Below, in pieces: positions 33,859-46,912 of a stretch of 64,000 nt of DNA (position 1 is the first letter of the stretch; each line of letters opens with the position of its first letter). A program made the translations under genes and the position numbers. Source of the stretch: Gloeopeniophorella convolvens (Eukaryota; Basidiomycota; Agaricomycetes; Russulales); assembly GCA_022496205.1 (NCBI GenBank), contig WTXD01000049.1, forward strand, positions 142,159-206,158, read 5' to 3'. Under the pieces are notes generated by a model that ran no database searches, had not been told where the DNA came from, and was given only the letters and a program-made list of their open reading frames with translations.

Positions 33859-34112
33859 CGTGTTGAGGCGGGGTGGTAGGAGACGTCAACTTGTGCTAAT
33901 CGTGGCCGGTTTCGCTGTGCTGTCTCGCAACAGTCACGTGGTAACATGCGAAGGAGCGGGCGGACCGGAGTCGCGGAGGTTGGTTCAATAACGCGAACGC
34001 GGAACAGCCTGCAGCAGGCAGAGAGGCCCTGAGAGGTCGCTAACTGAGAGCCCTCCGACGAACCAACCTTCGCCTCTGACGTTGCTTCTCCCTCGGACAC
34101 GCGCTTGGCGGT
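33859..34112. promoter_or_regulatory. Shared bidirectional promoter region of YKT6 and the CM1-domain gene
   Basis: 254 bases separate the two divergent starts. No TATA box was evident. Confidence 0.5.
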
Positions 34113-37100
34113 ATGTCTGCCGCCCTCAATCAACATGCGGACACATCACTGCAGTCCCTGGGCACTCCGGATCTCTCCCTTGGTTCTCTGATCTCAGGCA
34201 TATCTACTCCCGCAAAGTCGCTCCGAAATCCCTCCGCTTCGTCTCAGACTACAGCCCCTTCGTCTGCGCCCATTTCCACACCGTCACCACCTCGCGCTCT
34301 TGGAAGGCGCAACCGCGACGAAGCAACCCCAGTTGCACTCAGGCACCGGCTCTCCCATCGCGAGGAAGAGGACGAACCAGATTCCGATGCACTCAATGCA
34401 TCGCAGAGGGAGAACAATTGGGAGGGCGACCTTGGGACGCCTCTGAATACCCGGGGAAAGCGCTCCAAGTCCAGTGCCACTAATGCCAAAGGCAACAATC
34501 TCACCCTCCGCGACCAGGAAAAGGTGCGGGTCCTTTTACCTTCTCCAAGACGCTCATCTCACCCGTCTCATTCTAGCATATTGACAACCTCAAGAAAGAG
34601 AACTTCAACATCAAGCTCAAGGTGCACTTCCTGGAGGAGCGTCTTGCTCAACTTGCCCCCGACCAGATCGAGGCGGCATTGAAGCAGAACATCAACCTCA
34701 AGATCGAGGTCCAGCAACGTGGCATGGAACTCAAGAAGGTTCGGAAGCTCGTCCTCGAACTAGAAAACGAATTACAGCGTCTGCAACGCGGCGATGGTTC
34801 GCGTTCTTCACGCGAACGCGAGCTCGAGACGTTGCTCGAGAGGCGCGAACTCGAGATCCGGGAACTGCGCCGTCGCCTGGCTGGTGATTCAGACCAAGGG
34901 GCTGATGCCTTACGGGAGGCAGAGGAGCGCAATGCCGAGCTCGAAGAGGAGCTCGAGAACGTGCGCCACCTGCTAGAGGAGAATATGGATGAGCTCGAAC
35001 GGCTCAAGGACATCGTCGAACAGCGCGGGGACGACACTGGCGGCGGCGGCGACAGACGGCGCGTCGCGGCGCTGCAGTCAGAGATCAGGGACCTCAAAGT
35101 TTCACTGGACGCACACACCGACGCGCTCGCCCAGCGCGATGAAGAGAGGGAAGAACTCCTGGATCAAAACGATGCCCTGCATTTACAACTCGAGGACCTA
35201 GAACGTCGTCGGGAAGCGGAGACCATTGAACGCAGCCAGAGTCGTGCAATGATTCTCGAGGAGCGTGAATCGCGTGAAGCGATTGAGGACGACCTCAATG
35301 CGCTACGCGACAAGCTCGCTGCCGCTACGATCGAACTCCAACAGAAAGACGATGAACTTGGTTTCAAGAATCAAGAGATTGGCGAGCTCATCGGCGAACA
35401 CCGTTCCATTCTGGATGATGTCGAGGGCGAGTGGAAGGGAGAAGTTGACGAGGCGAAGACTCAGATTGAGGAGTTGCGTGACGTGAGTTGGATCTTCGCT
35501 CACTCTGGAAGTGCCTGATCAGTCTACAGGCTCTTGCGGAGCGTGATTCCGAATCGGAGGAGCTCCGCATGCAAATCGCGGAGCTGGAGTCCAACACGAA
35601 TGCTCTCCACGACAAGTTCGAAGCGGCGCTTGCCCACCTAGAGCGCGAGGCCGAAGAGAAGGATGAGGAGATCGCTCTCGCGAATCGCGAAATTGAACAG
35701 TTAGGACATCGCATCTACGAACTTGAGGAGGAAGCCGAGGGATTGAAGAGACTCAATGACCGAGAGCGCGAGGACGAGATGGTAGAACGAGAGCGTTTGG
35801 AAGCATTGACCGCTGCTTTGAAAGACGTATGTTCTTCTTCTATTGTGCCAGATCACTGCTTGACGCCTTGACAGAAAGTAGCGCACCTTAAGGACCAGTT
35901 GCAGGACATGACGAGCCTCTACGAGGCTTGTAGCCAGGATATCCTCGCTCACAGAGCTCGCGAGGAAGAGCTTGCGCGACACGTCGAAGATCTTGTCGAA
36001 GAGGTGCAAAAGGAGCGTGACGCTCGCGAACGTGTCGAAAACCAGCTCGAGAAGGCAAATCGCGACATCGATGTTGAGCTACGCCGCTCCCGTCGCGCTG
36101 CAGATGCCCTTGATGCTGCGACGCAGACCACGCAAGCAGAACTGGCTCGCGCACAGGCGCTTCTTTCTCAGCGCGAAGCGGACATTGCCGCTCTGCAAAC
36201 AGCGCTGAGTGCTCAAGAGGCAGCGGCCAAGACCCAGGGCGAGCACGCAACTACAGCCCGGTTCTCGTTGCAGCTTGAATCGGATCGCTTGAAGCGCGAT
36301 ATCGAACGGCTCGAGGACGAGCTCCGCCGCGCGCGCAAGGATTTGGACGAACGGGAGACCCGTACGCGAGAACGTGACGGTGTGGTCGACGCGCTCCACG
36401 CAGAGAATCGCGAGCTGGCTGCTCAATTGGCCGCTCAAACACAGGCAAGATTGAATGTCGCAGACAAGCTCGACCTCGCTCAGTCGAATCTGAGCACAGC
36501 AGAAGCAGATGCTGCCTCATTGCGTACCCGCGCGCAGGAACTCGAACAACGGCTTTCGAAGGACCAGAGGTCTTTGCTTGCCGCCGAGAATCAGTATAGA
36601 GATCAATTGACAGAGCGCAACACGCTCTTGCTCACCATCTACCAGTACATGGACAAAATCCTCGGCGTTGACAGGACACCCGTACGTCTCTCATTTTGTA
36701 TGCTCTTACTCGTTGTCTAATATCAGCGCCAACACGCGTAGAAAAAAAGCGGCCAAGCAGAGACAAAGCCATATACGAACTTCGGCGTATTCCACGACAA
36801 CCTTATCAATCGCCTGAAGTCGTTGAGCCAAATCCAGTTGGAGTTCGACAAACGTGTCAAAGAGGCTGAAGGTCGCTACACCGAAAAGATGAACGAAATA
36901 CGCAAATCACTTGACCACCGGTGGAGGCAATTAGACAAGTTCGAGACGAGCGTGAAATCCTATGCAGATACCAAGACCACCTGGCGCCGCAAGCTCAGCG
37001 CCAAGGAAGGCGAGTTGGAAGCAGTAAAGGTGCGAATTGATGACACCTCCTTGATCATGTCTCTGACGCGCGGTCAGTCGACGTTGTCAGAGCTGACGTC

Positions 37101-37535
37101 CCAATTGACTGCGCTAAAGCGACCCGCTCCTGGTGACTCTAACGAAGTCAAAGCACTCCTGGCGCGTGCAAACAACGCGGAGCGCCGCCTAACAAACGCT
37201 CAGAACCAACTTGCCGCGGCGGAGGAAAAGATGGCAACAATGAACCAAAAGACAACCGTCGCAGATGGCAAGTGGGAAGCACGTGTGAGGGAATATGAGA
37301 CGCGCCTGAGGGCAGCGGAGGAGAAGGTCAAGCGGGAGAAGCAGGGCTACAAGGAGCGAGTGCTTGAGCTAGAGAACCAGATCAAGTACGTATCGGGCGA
37401 CCATCGTTGATGTCAGTTCATTGACCTTTTTTCAGGTCTCTGCAGCGACAGAAGGACATCGCTGATAAGCGCAGCCAACAGTTGACGGATCTTGAAGCCA
37501 AGGTGCCACGAGCGTCCGCGTCACCAGCTCGGTAG
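34113..37535 (+). CDS. CM1-domain (centrosomin N-terminal motif) coiled-coil protein, spindle pole body/MTOC component
   Basis: Likely anchors gamma-tubulin complexes at microtubule-organising centres, as Pcp1/Spc110, Mto1 and ApsB do. The N-terminus is a Ser/Thr/Pro-rich disordered region (MSAALNQHADTSLQSLGTPD onward). Across the first intron (about 34525-34577) the conserved CM1 motif is formed: LTLRDQEKHIDNLKKENFNI followed by KLKVHFLEERLAQLAP. From there to the end the protein is almost entirely heptad-rich coiled coil, dense in Glu, Arg, Leu and Gln. Further introns follow ELRD (about 35485-35528), LKD (about 35828-35875), DRTP (about 36682-36740) and QIK (about 37387-37435). A more basic block, RWRQLDKFETSVKSYADTKT, lies in the third quarter. 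It ends in PRASASPAR. About 1,050 residues. Which of the named orthologs it corresponds to cannot be decided by eye. Confidence 0.85.
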
Positions 37536-38498
37536 TTGGTCTTGATATTTCGCGTGCAATTTACCTCTACTGTCCTACATCGTATTGCTTTCGCTATGGC
37601 TGGTCCATTCATTCATGTAACTTCTAACACCCCACGATACCACTCACGATACCATCATCTACAGTTCACCTATTGAAACCCGGGTACTGAGCAATTCTAG
37701 GCTCAACGGTCCCACTGCAAGCTCTCTGAGCGCTTTCGCTGTGCAGGGTGTACCGCTGAGAGGTGATCTTCGTGGCTTGCATGGGACCCATCGCCATCCG
37801 GATATTCGAAGCCCTCCAATGACATTGGATGCACGTCCTGCCAGCCACGGTCAAAATGGAAGGGCACAGGTCGGTTCAAAACCCGAGGGCTCGAGAGGCA
37901 CGAAGGGCACCGGTACCTGCTCCCCATGGCACTTACCGGGTGTGACGTGTCCATGTTCTGGAGGTGGATGCTTCGGAGTCCCTGGTGAGAGGGAACCATT
38001 CGGATGTTACTGCGTCAATATGAGGCGGCGGGTAACGAGCCACTTCAACCCAGCCGGAGGATTTCGGTGAAGTTCACATTGGCTTTGACGGGTTTCCCGA
38101 AGACTCGTCTCGGCAGTGGAGATTACATAGCTGAATCAAGGGCCATGATTGCACACGAGGGATACTGCCGCAGCCCATCAGTCTCGAGCACCAGCACGCA
38201 CTACGCATCCCATGTCGCCGTGATGTGAGGCTAAATGCATCTTCGAGTTGCCTTCATGGCAGTCACCGTCCGATGCTTGTGACATCGCTTGTGGGCAATG
38301 GCCACATCGAGTCCGGCTAATTCAGCTGGTATCTTGGATCCAATTGCATGTATCCCGAAGTGACTTTCAAAATACAACGCTAGTCCGAGGATGAGACTAT
38401 ATGTAAACTGGACAGGTATCCCCCAACACGTAGCAAGCCGGCTCCGAGCCTTCAACCCCACCACCTAGTCCCGCCGACGACGAATCTTGTGGGAAGAA
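37536..38498. other. Convergent intergenic stretch, nothing recognised
   Basis: Nearly 1 kb between two gene 3' ends. Open frames of up to 109 codons overlap on both strands without motifs. Confidence 0.4.
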
Positions 38499-40446
38499 CT
38501 AGGTGTGATCGCGAAGGTCACGTTCTTCGTCAAGGATGGCGGTGACCTCCGGGAACCTTGGTGTGATGTTGCATTCAAACGGTAATGGAAGGCTGACCAC
38601 CCCCGGGTAGAGCGGGAGCCGTCAGCACAAGTCGTCAGAGTGGAGGAGACGCACTCACTGAACCATACCGCTATCGGTGTAGCCATCAACGTCGACCGGA
38701 ACATCTTTCCCATATTTGTCCTTGGTCGGGGAGATTTCCATAGCCCACAACATCACAGCGAACGCGATGAACATGGTATCGTTTGCGACGTGTCTTCCGA
38801 CACAAATACGTTTCCCGAATCCATAGACGACGTGGCCCTCATCTTGGGTATCTGGTGGACTTGCCGCAAGGGTGCCATCTGGGCTAAGATGTCGGGACGG
38901 GTTGAAAAGTGCAGCGTCGTCGCCATAAATAGCGGGATCATGGTTGCATGACCCAACATTGACAAGACACATTGTTCCCTTCGGGATAAACATACCCTCA
39001 TACCAATCGTCTTCGACCGAGCAGTGAGGGATGCCGACGGGCAAAACCGATCTCCACCGAAGAACCTCTTTGACCATGGCACGCAGGTAGGGTAGGTTGG
39101 GTAGGTCGGAGAAAGTCGGGATGCGACTTCGGCCAACGACGCCGTCTAGTTCCGCTTGAGCTCGCCTTTGGTGTTCAGGGAAAGCAACCATGGCAAGCAT
39201 CCACCAATACATAGACCCGGTGGTAGTCTCTGCTCCAGCACCGCTGATGTGATTGAATATCAGTATAAGTAGAACGAATTTAAACACAGTCGACTGACTA
39301 CATCGTGCTGGCGAGCCAGGCCATTTCTCGTTCGTCGAGACCACTACGGCTTTGGTTTTTGATGAAAGTTGCACTCAAGCTGGGACGATCAATACCTTTG
39401 TCCTATTCCTCGCGCGGTATAGCTCAGTACCGGGTGACTTGTAACTGGTCTAAAAGAGCTCACTAGTTTCGTGCGAACATTATCAACGAGAAGTTCAAAC
39501 ATCTCAGAGTCACGACGAAACCATTCCTCCGCTGTCCGCTTCCATGTTGCAAATCTGAGCTCATCTCAGTACATGTACTTGGATGCGTTGATGCATGGGA
39601 CCTACTTGCTTGGTATATATTTCATCCAAGGGAGGAGCTCGACCCAATGGGACCCCGGCAACGTTGACATTGCAACGCGCATGACATGATCGTTAATCCT
39701 CCTCACCCTTTCATCTTCCAAGGATTGGATAGCAGGGGTGTCATAGACCGCAGTCATAATCATTGAGGCCGTAAAGCGCCGCATATGCTTCTCCCATTGC
39801 CCTGGACTTTGGAGGACCCCACAGGTCAGAAGGATAGCTTCCGTGATCTGTATGCGGTTGAACGCCTTCGAGGCCGACTTGTGAAGGCCCTCATGAGCTG
39901 CCTTGCGCATGCGTCGCCATCTAAGGTGAGCTCCTTGAGGGAAGCAAAGCCGAGTAGCAGATCTCGAAAAGAAAACTCACAGCATCCCATATTGTAGAAA
40001 GCTAACCTCCATACCTCCCGTCAATATCTCTGACGCCACAATAAAGCGGGGTCTATCGGAATAGATCTTGGCGCGTCTGCCCAGGAGGTCTGCAGCAGCT
40101 TTCTGGGAGTTGAGTATTACGATGGATCGCCCCAGAGCGCTCAGATAGACAACATCCCCTTTCATTGGTTAAGCCTGGCATGGTACCCGGTGGTGGCAAA
40201 GTAGTGCGTACCGTACGTCGCCTTGCACTCGTGTGATGTCAACCATCGCTTGTCATTCAGTTGCTTGATATTTCCGAGTATAAGGAAACCTGGAGGACCG
40301 GGAGGGAGCTTGCGCCAAGGGCTGCGAACGTAACGAGTAAAGTGGACGACTAGAAGGCTCATCAGTAGTAAAAGCGCCATGGCTTCTTGCAAGGATATGC
40401 CTAACCACCCCGCAATTAGCGCGGAGCGGGGGAATGAAGATGCCAT
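38499..40446 (-). CDS. Cytochrome P450 monooxygenase
   Basis: Microsomal heme-thiolate oxidase; substrate unknown. The ATG at 40444-40446 gives MASSFPRSALIAGWLGISLQ and a membrane anchor (EAMALLLLMSLLVVHF), then the proline hinge KLPPGPPGFLILGN. After the first intron DVVYLSALGRSIVILNSQKA and ADLLGRRAKIYSDRPRF follow. The middle part gives RRFTASMIMTAVYDTPAIQS and HWVELLPWMKYIPS. The I-helix is GAGAETTTGSMYWWMLAMVA, the ExxR motif is KEVLRWRSVLPVGIPH, and the heme loop is YGFGKRICVGR with its Cys ligand (about 38800). The last exon ends FECNITPRFPEVTAILDEER, RDLRDHT. About ten introns. The sequence resembles the large basidiomycete group often labelled O-methylsterigmatocystin oxidoreductase-like, which does not imply that reaction. 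Confidence 0.9.
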
Positions 40447-40861
40447 GGCGGGGTCTGTTAGGTTTGAAAACAAAGGACCGGCTTATAAAACATTTTTGCG
40501 CAGACTGAAGGCTGAATCAGAGCATCCCGTCTTCTAACTTGATGACCTCCGACCAGGTCAGCGTCCGAGGCGGAGTTCCCACCAAGAATTTCCACACACT
40601 GTCACCGTGCCTCGTTTTAGACGCACGAGACCGCCTAGAAGCGGAGCCGAGAGGTTTCTCGCGCCGCAGAATCTCGGAAAGTCAAGAGGCCGGGTGAAAT
40701 AACAGAAACACCGGGGTGGCAAGCGCAAGCGCGGAATCTAGGGCCGGAAAAGAAGGCTAGACATCAGATCCATTGGTCCATTTAGGCAAGATAAGTACTC
40801 TATGTGATCGATGCTATACGTCCAGGAGACTGAGGCGAGGAATATGACTCCCCAAGGTGGG
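40447..40861. other. Intergenic region with the P450 promoter
   Basis: A TATA-like box (GTTTTATAAGC on the minus strand, about 40480-40490) lies some 35-40 bases before the P450 start codon. Nothing else recognised. Confidence 0.55.
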
Positions 40862-43800
40862 TTACTGCATCTTCTTAGCGACGAGTTCGGAGTCGGCTTG
40901 CTGTGCCCGTTCTGCCGCTGACCGCTCTGCAGCGCGGCGCTCTTCGCGCCTCTCTCGTCCACGGGTCACGATAGACTTAGGTTCAAGGTCGGCGAAAAGG
41001 TACTTGCAAACTTTCTCGATCATCCAGCAACCGACAAAGTCGATGACCATCGAAGCGGTCAGACGGAATTTGAACTGATGGGCACGTGAGCCAGTAACCA
41101 AGCGTGGTAACATGATTATGCACTGACCGCATCATCCATTTCGACAACCTGCAGCCAACGGTTGAGCTCCGGGACAAAATCCGTCGCCCCTGAGAAGGCT
41201 ACCGCGCTCGCCCCGACAAGGCCCCAGTATAGAGCGCTGTTCTCGCGAATACCCTCCCTAAAAGGTCGACCCTAGAAAGGTTTAATAGATCTGCCAACAT
41301 TTGAGTACTGGTCACTGCGAACCTGGAAGTTGATGGCAAACGTCGAAACCTGTTGAGAAAGACCCAGAAGGAATACCGCTGTGTTGAGTAAATTAGCTTC
41401 GAATTTGGCCTCCAGGTCTATGGGTCCCCGACTGTCGGTGAGGTGTTAATGCTATGTCATTGGCCAGGGAGGCGAGGCCTGGCACTGACTCTTCTTTCCC
41501 ATGCGCAAGTTCTGTGATATACACCATGGACACAATGTGAAGTGCAAATTGTAAGAGCACGGAGAGCAAGACATAGAAGTTGAAGATGTTGCTAAGCGGT
41601 CGCTCGCGGCTTAGTTTTTCCACCGGCTGCGGGATTGACGCTTTAGAGATGCCCCAGAATAAAGTAGCAACGGCTCACCTTCGCCCGTGAGATGCACAAG
41701 AAGCAGACGGACATCAGCATCCCGGTGACTGTAACCTGGTAATCCCCAAACTTGATCCCATCTAGGTACTGCACGCTAAGGCTGTAGGCGGTAATAAGAC
41801 AGTTCAATGCTAGAATCTTGTACATTTGAATAGTGGCGACGAGTGTACACCGTCCTTGACGGATTATGTGCGTGACTAGAGTAATGGATAAGCATCATCA
41901 AGATTGCTGCATCGAAGCCACGTACTAGCAGAGACGTTGGATAGCTTTGATGTAAACGGCGCGGCACACGATGCATCACCCAATTTAATCTTCGGTACAT
42001 CTTCATCGCCTTCCATATCCGCCAGAGCGTTATTGATGGCGGTAAGGTCGAACTGGGATCGGACTCAGAAAGATGCGCGCGTCCCGGAGTAGGGGCGACG
42101 CACCTTTTCCAAAGGATTGCGTCTCCTCGCCTCGACCTGTTCTGCCGCTGCTCTCTGTTGTGCTGCAACGGCGTCAGGAACCAAGTGTGCAATGGCTGGT
42201 GGGACAGGGGGCGGAGGTTGATTGAAGCGAGCCGAGATCCGGAGCTGACTTTCGTATACCTTCTTGATGCGGTCCAAGCGCTCACGTTCGGCAATCTTTT
42301 GGAGGTCCTCGGGGGTACTATCCAAAAGGGCAACGCCTATGTGGGCCTGCTTGAGGGCGCCAACGTCATTCGTGCCATCGCCAGCCATGAGGGTTGTGTA
42401 GCCAAGACCACGCAAGGATGTCAAGATAAACTCCTTCTGGGACGGAGACACCCGGGCGTACACCCACGTGTGCTGTACAAGCTGTTTCCAACTTGGCCGC
42501 GATTGGAACTGCTTCAAGGCTGGTCCCGTGATGCATATGTCATATTGATCAAAGAGGGATTGGTCGAATGCCTCGGTGGGGTCGACGGGGATTTTCTTAG
42601 TCTCGTCGACAGTCCGCCATTCGAGATCTACTCGTTGTGAGCTCCAATGTCGTGAGTAGAAGATGGGGTGCATACCGGCCTCATGCGTGGCATTCTCTTT
42701 AAGATCGAGGACCAATGCTTCCCTATCGACTATATCAACGTCTCGCGCGACGTGCAAGGCAGTAAGAGGGTTGTCGCCAGTGATCATGATACACTGTCAG
42801 CGAGTGTGAGCGTCCCATCTAGAATCGACACAAGCAGTATTACGAACACGATGAGATGAGTCGTTCAACATCTTCAGCGCCTCCACCGCGTCCGGTTTCA
42901 GCGGTGAGTGGAAAATCAGGAACCCGGCGAATTTGAGATGGCTCTCGACTTCATCCCGGGTCAACTTCTTGATCTGGGGGAACCATCAGCGTGACGTCAT
43001 TGCAGTAGCAGCGCGCACACCTTATCCATCGTGATAGAATCATACTCCTTCATACCCAAGGCAAGCACACGGCTGCCGCGCCGTGTGTACCATTTGTATG
43101 TCTCATCATAGTCGACGGGGACATGCGAAAGCATGACTTTCAGCGTCTCGGGCGCCCCTTTGACTGCGACCAACCCCCGGCCACCTGGCAGCGTGGAGAC
43201 GGTTGACATTCTTTTCAGAGCAGAAGAGAACTGGAAGCGACGGCGGATTGCAAGCGTTGTGCGATGCGGTGCAGACGAAGAGGCGGGAGCCACTCCATCC
43301 CCTTGGCCTATTTGCCAATCCAGAGCTTCAAGGGTGGTCTTTTCCATAGGGTCCCCAACCACAGTGCCGTCGTCTAGCCGAACTAACGCATGAGCGCCTG
43401 CAAGGCACAATGTCGTTTCGCGAGAGGTGGACTTGACGTCGACAAGCTTGCGGTGATCAGATGAACTAAAAAAGAGGTGAAGGAAGTCCACTGGCGGGCA
43501 GCGGCAAAGACGTACTCGATGCCCGCGACGCCCTCAACGACAAGGTTCTCCGCAGTAATTGTGCCTGTCTTATCGAAGCAGCAAATGTCAACTCGTCCAG
43601 CGGACGGAATCCTGAATGGCTCTGTGCAGAATATTGCTGGGCACAATATTTCAGCACACGAACAAGCTTTATATATAAGACTTACAGAATTTCGACAGCG
43701 CAACCAACGACGCATTCACGGCCAGAGATAACTCCATAGGCAATTCCGGTGGCACAACGCTTGTGACAATGAGGACGCAGTCGAGCAGCAACTTGGACTT

Positions 43801-45326
43801 CTTCAGATTCCTCTCAATGCCTAACGTACGTTCAACACAGCTTGGCGAGAATGGAGCTAGGAAAGCCTTACCCTTGACCCAGACGTACCAGCTTGCAGCA
43901 ACCGCGAAGATGAGGAGGAAACCAATGAACAAGAATGACTCCAGATTGTTCGCGGAGACGCGTTCCGTGGAGAAGATCATGGTGCGCACGAGTTGTCCTT
44001 GAGCAGTTCCGAAGCCAGTGCGAAGGACAACTCCAAGACAGCCACCGTCGGGAGTGTTATCTAGGATGACCATGTGAATGAAAGGAGAAATGTGAACGTG
44101 AAGGAGCGTACTGCCGTTGCTGCCTTGCAGAAGCTTCGTGCCACTGAATAGGACGGCATTTTTGTGTAGCCCATCTGCGTCCAGTTTCTCGCTTTCGTCA
44201 AGTAATTCGATAGATTCTTTGAGCAATGGTGTCGATTCGCCGGAAAGCATTGCCTCGTTGACGATGCAGGTCCCCTGTACCAGAAGAATGTCCGCTGGAA
44301 CATTAGTTTCCGTCTGGTGGCTGCGCACTAATTTTTGTCAGACGATTCGGAACGGTCTGACGGATGGGTGATTACCGAGCGAAACAACATCGCCGGGGAG
44401 CAACTCGTCAGATTGCAGCACGGCCCATCGGGAATTCCTGAGAACTTGGATAGGAAACGGGACTACAGACATTGTGCGGAATTCCGTGAGAGTTTTGAGA
44501 CGCTGGAAAAAGGTGAATGGATCGTCCTGGTGGACTAGGGGTAGATCGGCGAACCTGCCACACAACCGTGCACTCGAAAACTACCAGCATGAAGAGAGTG
44601 AAGAGACTGTAGTACCAGTACTCATCGAGCATCCATAATGCCACGCAAAAGACCTGAAACACGAAGAACGGTGCAGTGGCATGTTCAGAGAACAGTGAAC
44701 CAAAGGAGGGGATAGGGATATTGAATTCGTTCTTGCCATACATAGGTTGGAGGGTCGGAAGGTCGGAATCGTTGAGCCCAATGGGTTCACGGTAAGTTCC
44801 CAAAGGAGGGCGTGACGAAGGGGGTACGGGAGCAGACCAAACGTGATCGGGTCGATGGAATGAACTGAGTACGCGTCTTGCTGGTAACTGAAAGTGTATG
44901 TAGAAGGGTCGGTCGGCACGCGTTTGAGAAGTGAGACAATCTCCCCTTGCCCCCGGTGAGGAGCAGGGGTGATGCGGATGCAGTCAGCTTCATCCAGCGA
45001 TCGTGCCTGTGGGCATGTCAGTTTACGTCGAGCGGGATGCAACAAACACACACTTTGCGAGTAGTAACCCATGATTTTGCACCAGCATTCCACCGCGTCA
45101 CCAAGAAACTCAGAGAGTGGCTGGCACCAAGCAGAACACAAGCAAGAAAGGTCCATTCCTCGCTTTTGAGCCACTCTTCGTATTTGACGTAGTACGCATA
45201 TGCCAGCAAGGGATAAAACGGGAGGAAGGGAACGGCGTATAGGTGCTGCCAGCGTGGTATTGAGACTCGAAGGTCTGTTCCAGATATTTCTGGAGAAATT
45301 ATATTGACCGAAACCCTGTACATCAT
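40862..45326 (-). CDS. SPF1: P5A-type ATPase (Spf1/Cod1 family), ER transmembrane-helix dislocase
   Basis: P5A ATPases sit in the ER membrane and extract mistargeted tail-anchored or misinserted helices. The first exon (ATG 45324-45326, start tentative) leads to [20 protein letters not shown], then [20 protein letters not shown] and [20 protein letters not shown]. Hallmarks in order: [63 protein letters not shown] (A domain); the P5A-specific [16 protein letters not shown] in helix 4; the phosphorylation site [10 protein letters not shown] (about 43575); [20 protein letters not shown]; and [18 protein letters not shown]. An acidic/proline loop follows ([20 protein letters not shown]), then the C-terminal membrane helices. 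It ends in a basic, Glu/Arg-rich tail, SELVAKKMQ. More than fifteen introns; about 1,200 residues. All catalytic motifs look intact. Confidence 0.92.
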
Positions 45327-45892
45327 GTCAGGAGAGTAGACCGTGAAGTACCGGTGTCCAGCAACTTACATGCCGGCGATAGGTTCAGCAAGCGTTCCAC
45401 CGATGGGAAAGCGAGTTCTGAACGTGGTCGGGGCCAACCGTATGCCTCTGGTGCTCGAAATGTTGAGACGAATAAGGCCACCAAACGAAGTCTGGTCAGT
45501 CCTGGTCGGTCGTACGCGGGGTCTGACACGAAACCGGTGGCTGCATATGCTTGCGTGTTTTCTTCTCCCCAAAATTACATAAGCATCGCCAAATATGTCT
45601 CTCACTGCATCCGACCTTCTCGATGTATCGGCCGAGCGTACCACTCCCCTCTCTCACACTACCAGCTTCTTCCCGTCAAGTCATAAAAAAGTCATGGACT
45701 TGGACCTGAGTCTTGCGCAATGCGGGTTACCTGGCCACGTTAGAATTAGCGCTGCCGCTGTTCCGGCGCCTCCCACGCTCTCTCTTCCGTCATTCACCCT
45801 GTTATGTATGTCGTCGAAGCCCCTCGCAGAAAACGTGTCGAGATCGTTTCTTACACGCAGTTGCTAATGTCCCCCTCCTCTCACCATTCACT
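45327..45892. promoter_or_regulatory. Divergent promoter region of the P5A ATPase and the BTB gene
   Basis: 566 bases between the divergent starts. In-frame upstream sequence for the ATPase (about 45330-45530) lacks family resemblance and is treated as leader or promoter. No strong TATA box. Confidence 0.4.
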
Positions 45893-46912
45893 ATGTCGCA
45901 TTCCTCTACTCCCACTTCCCATACTGACGACACACGCGATGCTGGTCCCCCATTTCGTGACATCGTACCCGGGCTTACGGTCATCCTGCGGACTTCGGAC
46001 AATGTCGACTTCTTCGTTCTGAAGCCGGTTCTAGCCACAGTTTCCGTTGTTTTCAGAGACATGTTCGAGCTACCCGATATTACCCCTGGGAACGCCACCG
46101 TTTCTGAGGCTAATGGCCAACGCCTCGGTCTCCCTCTCATAGAAGTGACAGAAGCATCTGGCACCGTGGGCGTCCTCCTTCGCCTCTGCTACCCCACGGA
46201 GAACTCCGATCTGAGCGACCTTGAAGATATCCGTCAGATCCTCGAAGCATGCCGCAAATATATGATCGAAGTGTTCGACAAGACCATCAAGGTAGCCCTC
46301 TCTCACGTTGCAGAGTCACGGCCTTTAGCAGTTTTTGCTCTGGCGAGTCGCTATGAACTTGCGGATGTCGCGAATGACGCAGCGAAACACATGTTGTGTT
46401 TCCCACAAGCGGACTCCATGGACCAATCAGCGCTGAAAGACATGACGGCATTACAGTACCATCGGCTACTACAGTACCGCCGCGAGTGCAGCCGTCGTGC
46501 AACCACTGAGCCACCCCTGACGTGGTTTAACTCTCTATCATCCTCGTTCCCACCTGCACCAACAACATCATCATCTTGCCGCACCCAGTTCCACTTCTTC
46601 TTTGTTTCATCTCCACCACGAAGTCTTTGGGTCCCACATTGGTGGACTTCGTACCTGCACAAGGCGCTGCAGCTGCTTAAAGATAGGCCACGTGGCAGCA
46701 CAGTCACTGCCCCCGAGCTCGTTGACTACTTCTACGAAGGAACGCGGTTCTGCCCAGATTGTCAAGATGAGGGAAAGGCGGCCTTGAGAAAACTTAGTTC
46801 GGCACTGGCGCAAGAAGTTGAAAAGGTGATCTCGCAGGCACGTGGCATCTTTGCTTGGTACCCCATTCATCTGACCCCTCCACAGGTCCCAAAGCCCTAT
46901 TGCGAAGCCTGA
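45893..46912 (+). CDS. BTB/POZ-domain protein, basidiomycete type
   Basis: Intronless frame of 339 codons. The ATG at 45893 (MSHSSTPTSHTDDTRDAGPP) is preferred over in-frame upstream sequence lacking similarity. The BTB fold is seen in VILRTSDNVDFFVLKPVLAT and VSVVFRDMFELPDITPGNAT, followed by LPLIEVTEASGTVGVLLRLC, YPTENSDLSDLEDIRQILEA and CRKYMIEVFDKTIKVALSHV. This is the usual 'substance in hypha' style BTB protein that is multiplied in Agaricomycetes. The C-terminal half has TWFNSLSSSFPPAP, a Cys pair in GTRFCPDCQDEGKAALRK, and SALAQEVEKVISQARGIFAW. The BTB fold mediates protein-protein contacts; no partner can be inferred. Confidence 0.85.
   Translation: MSHSSTPTSHTDDTRDAGPPFRDIVPGLTVILRTSDNVDFFVLKPVLATVSVVFRDMFELPDITPGNATVSEANGQRLGLPLIEVTEASGTVGVLLRLCYPTENSDLSDLEDIRQILEACRKYMIEVFDKTIKVALSHVAESRPLAVFALASRYELADVANDAAKHMLCFPQADSMDQSALKDMTALQYHRLLQYRRECSRRATTEPPLTWFNSLSSSFPPAPTTSSSCRTQFHFFFVSSPPRSLWVPHWWTSYLHKALQLLKDRPRGSTVTAPELVDYFYEGTRFCPDCQDEGKAALRKLSSALAQEVEKVISQARGIFAWYPIHLTPPQVPKPYCEA

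Noticed and set aside
34648..35118. Serine-rich minus-strand frame opposite the CM1-domain gene
   Set aside because: Serine/arginine richness is what the complement of a Glu/Leu/Arg coiled-coil gene produces; no independent evidence.
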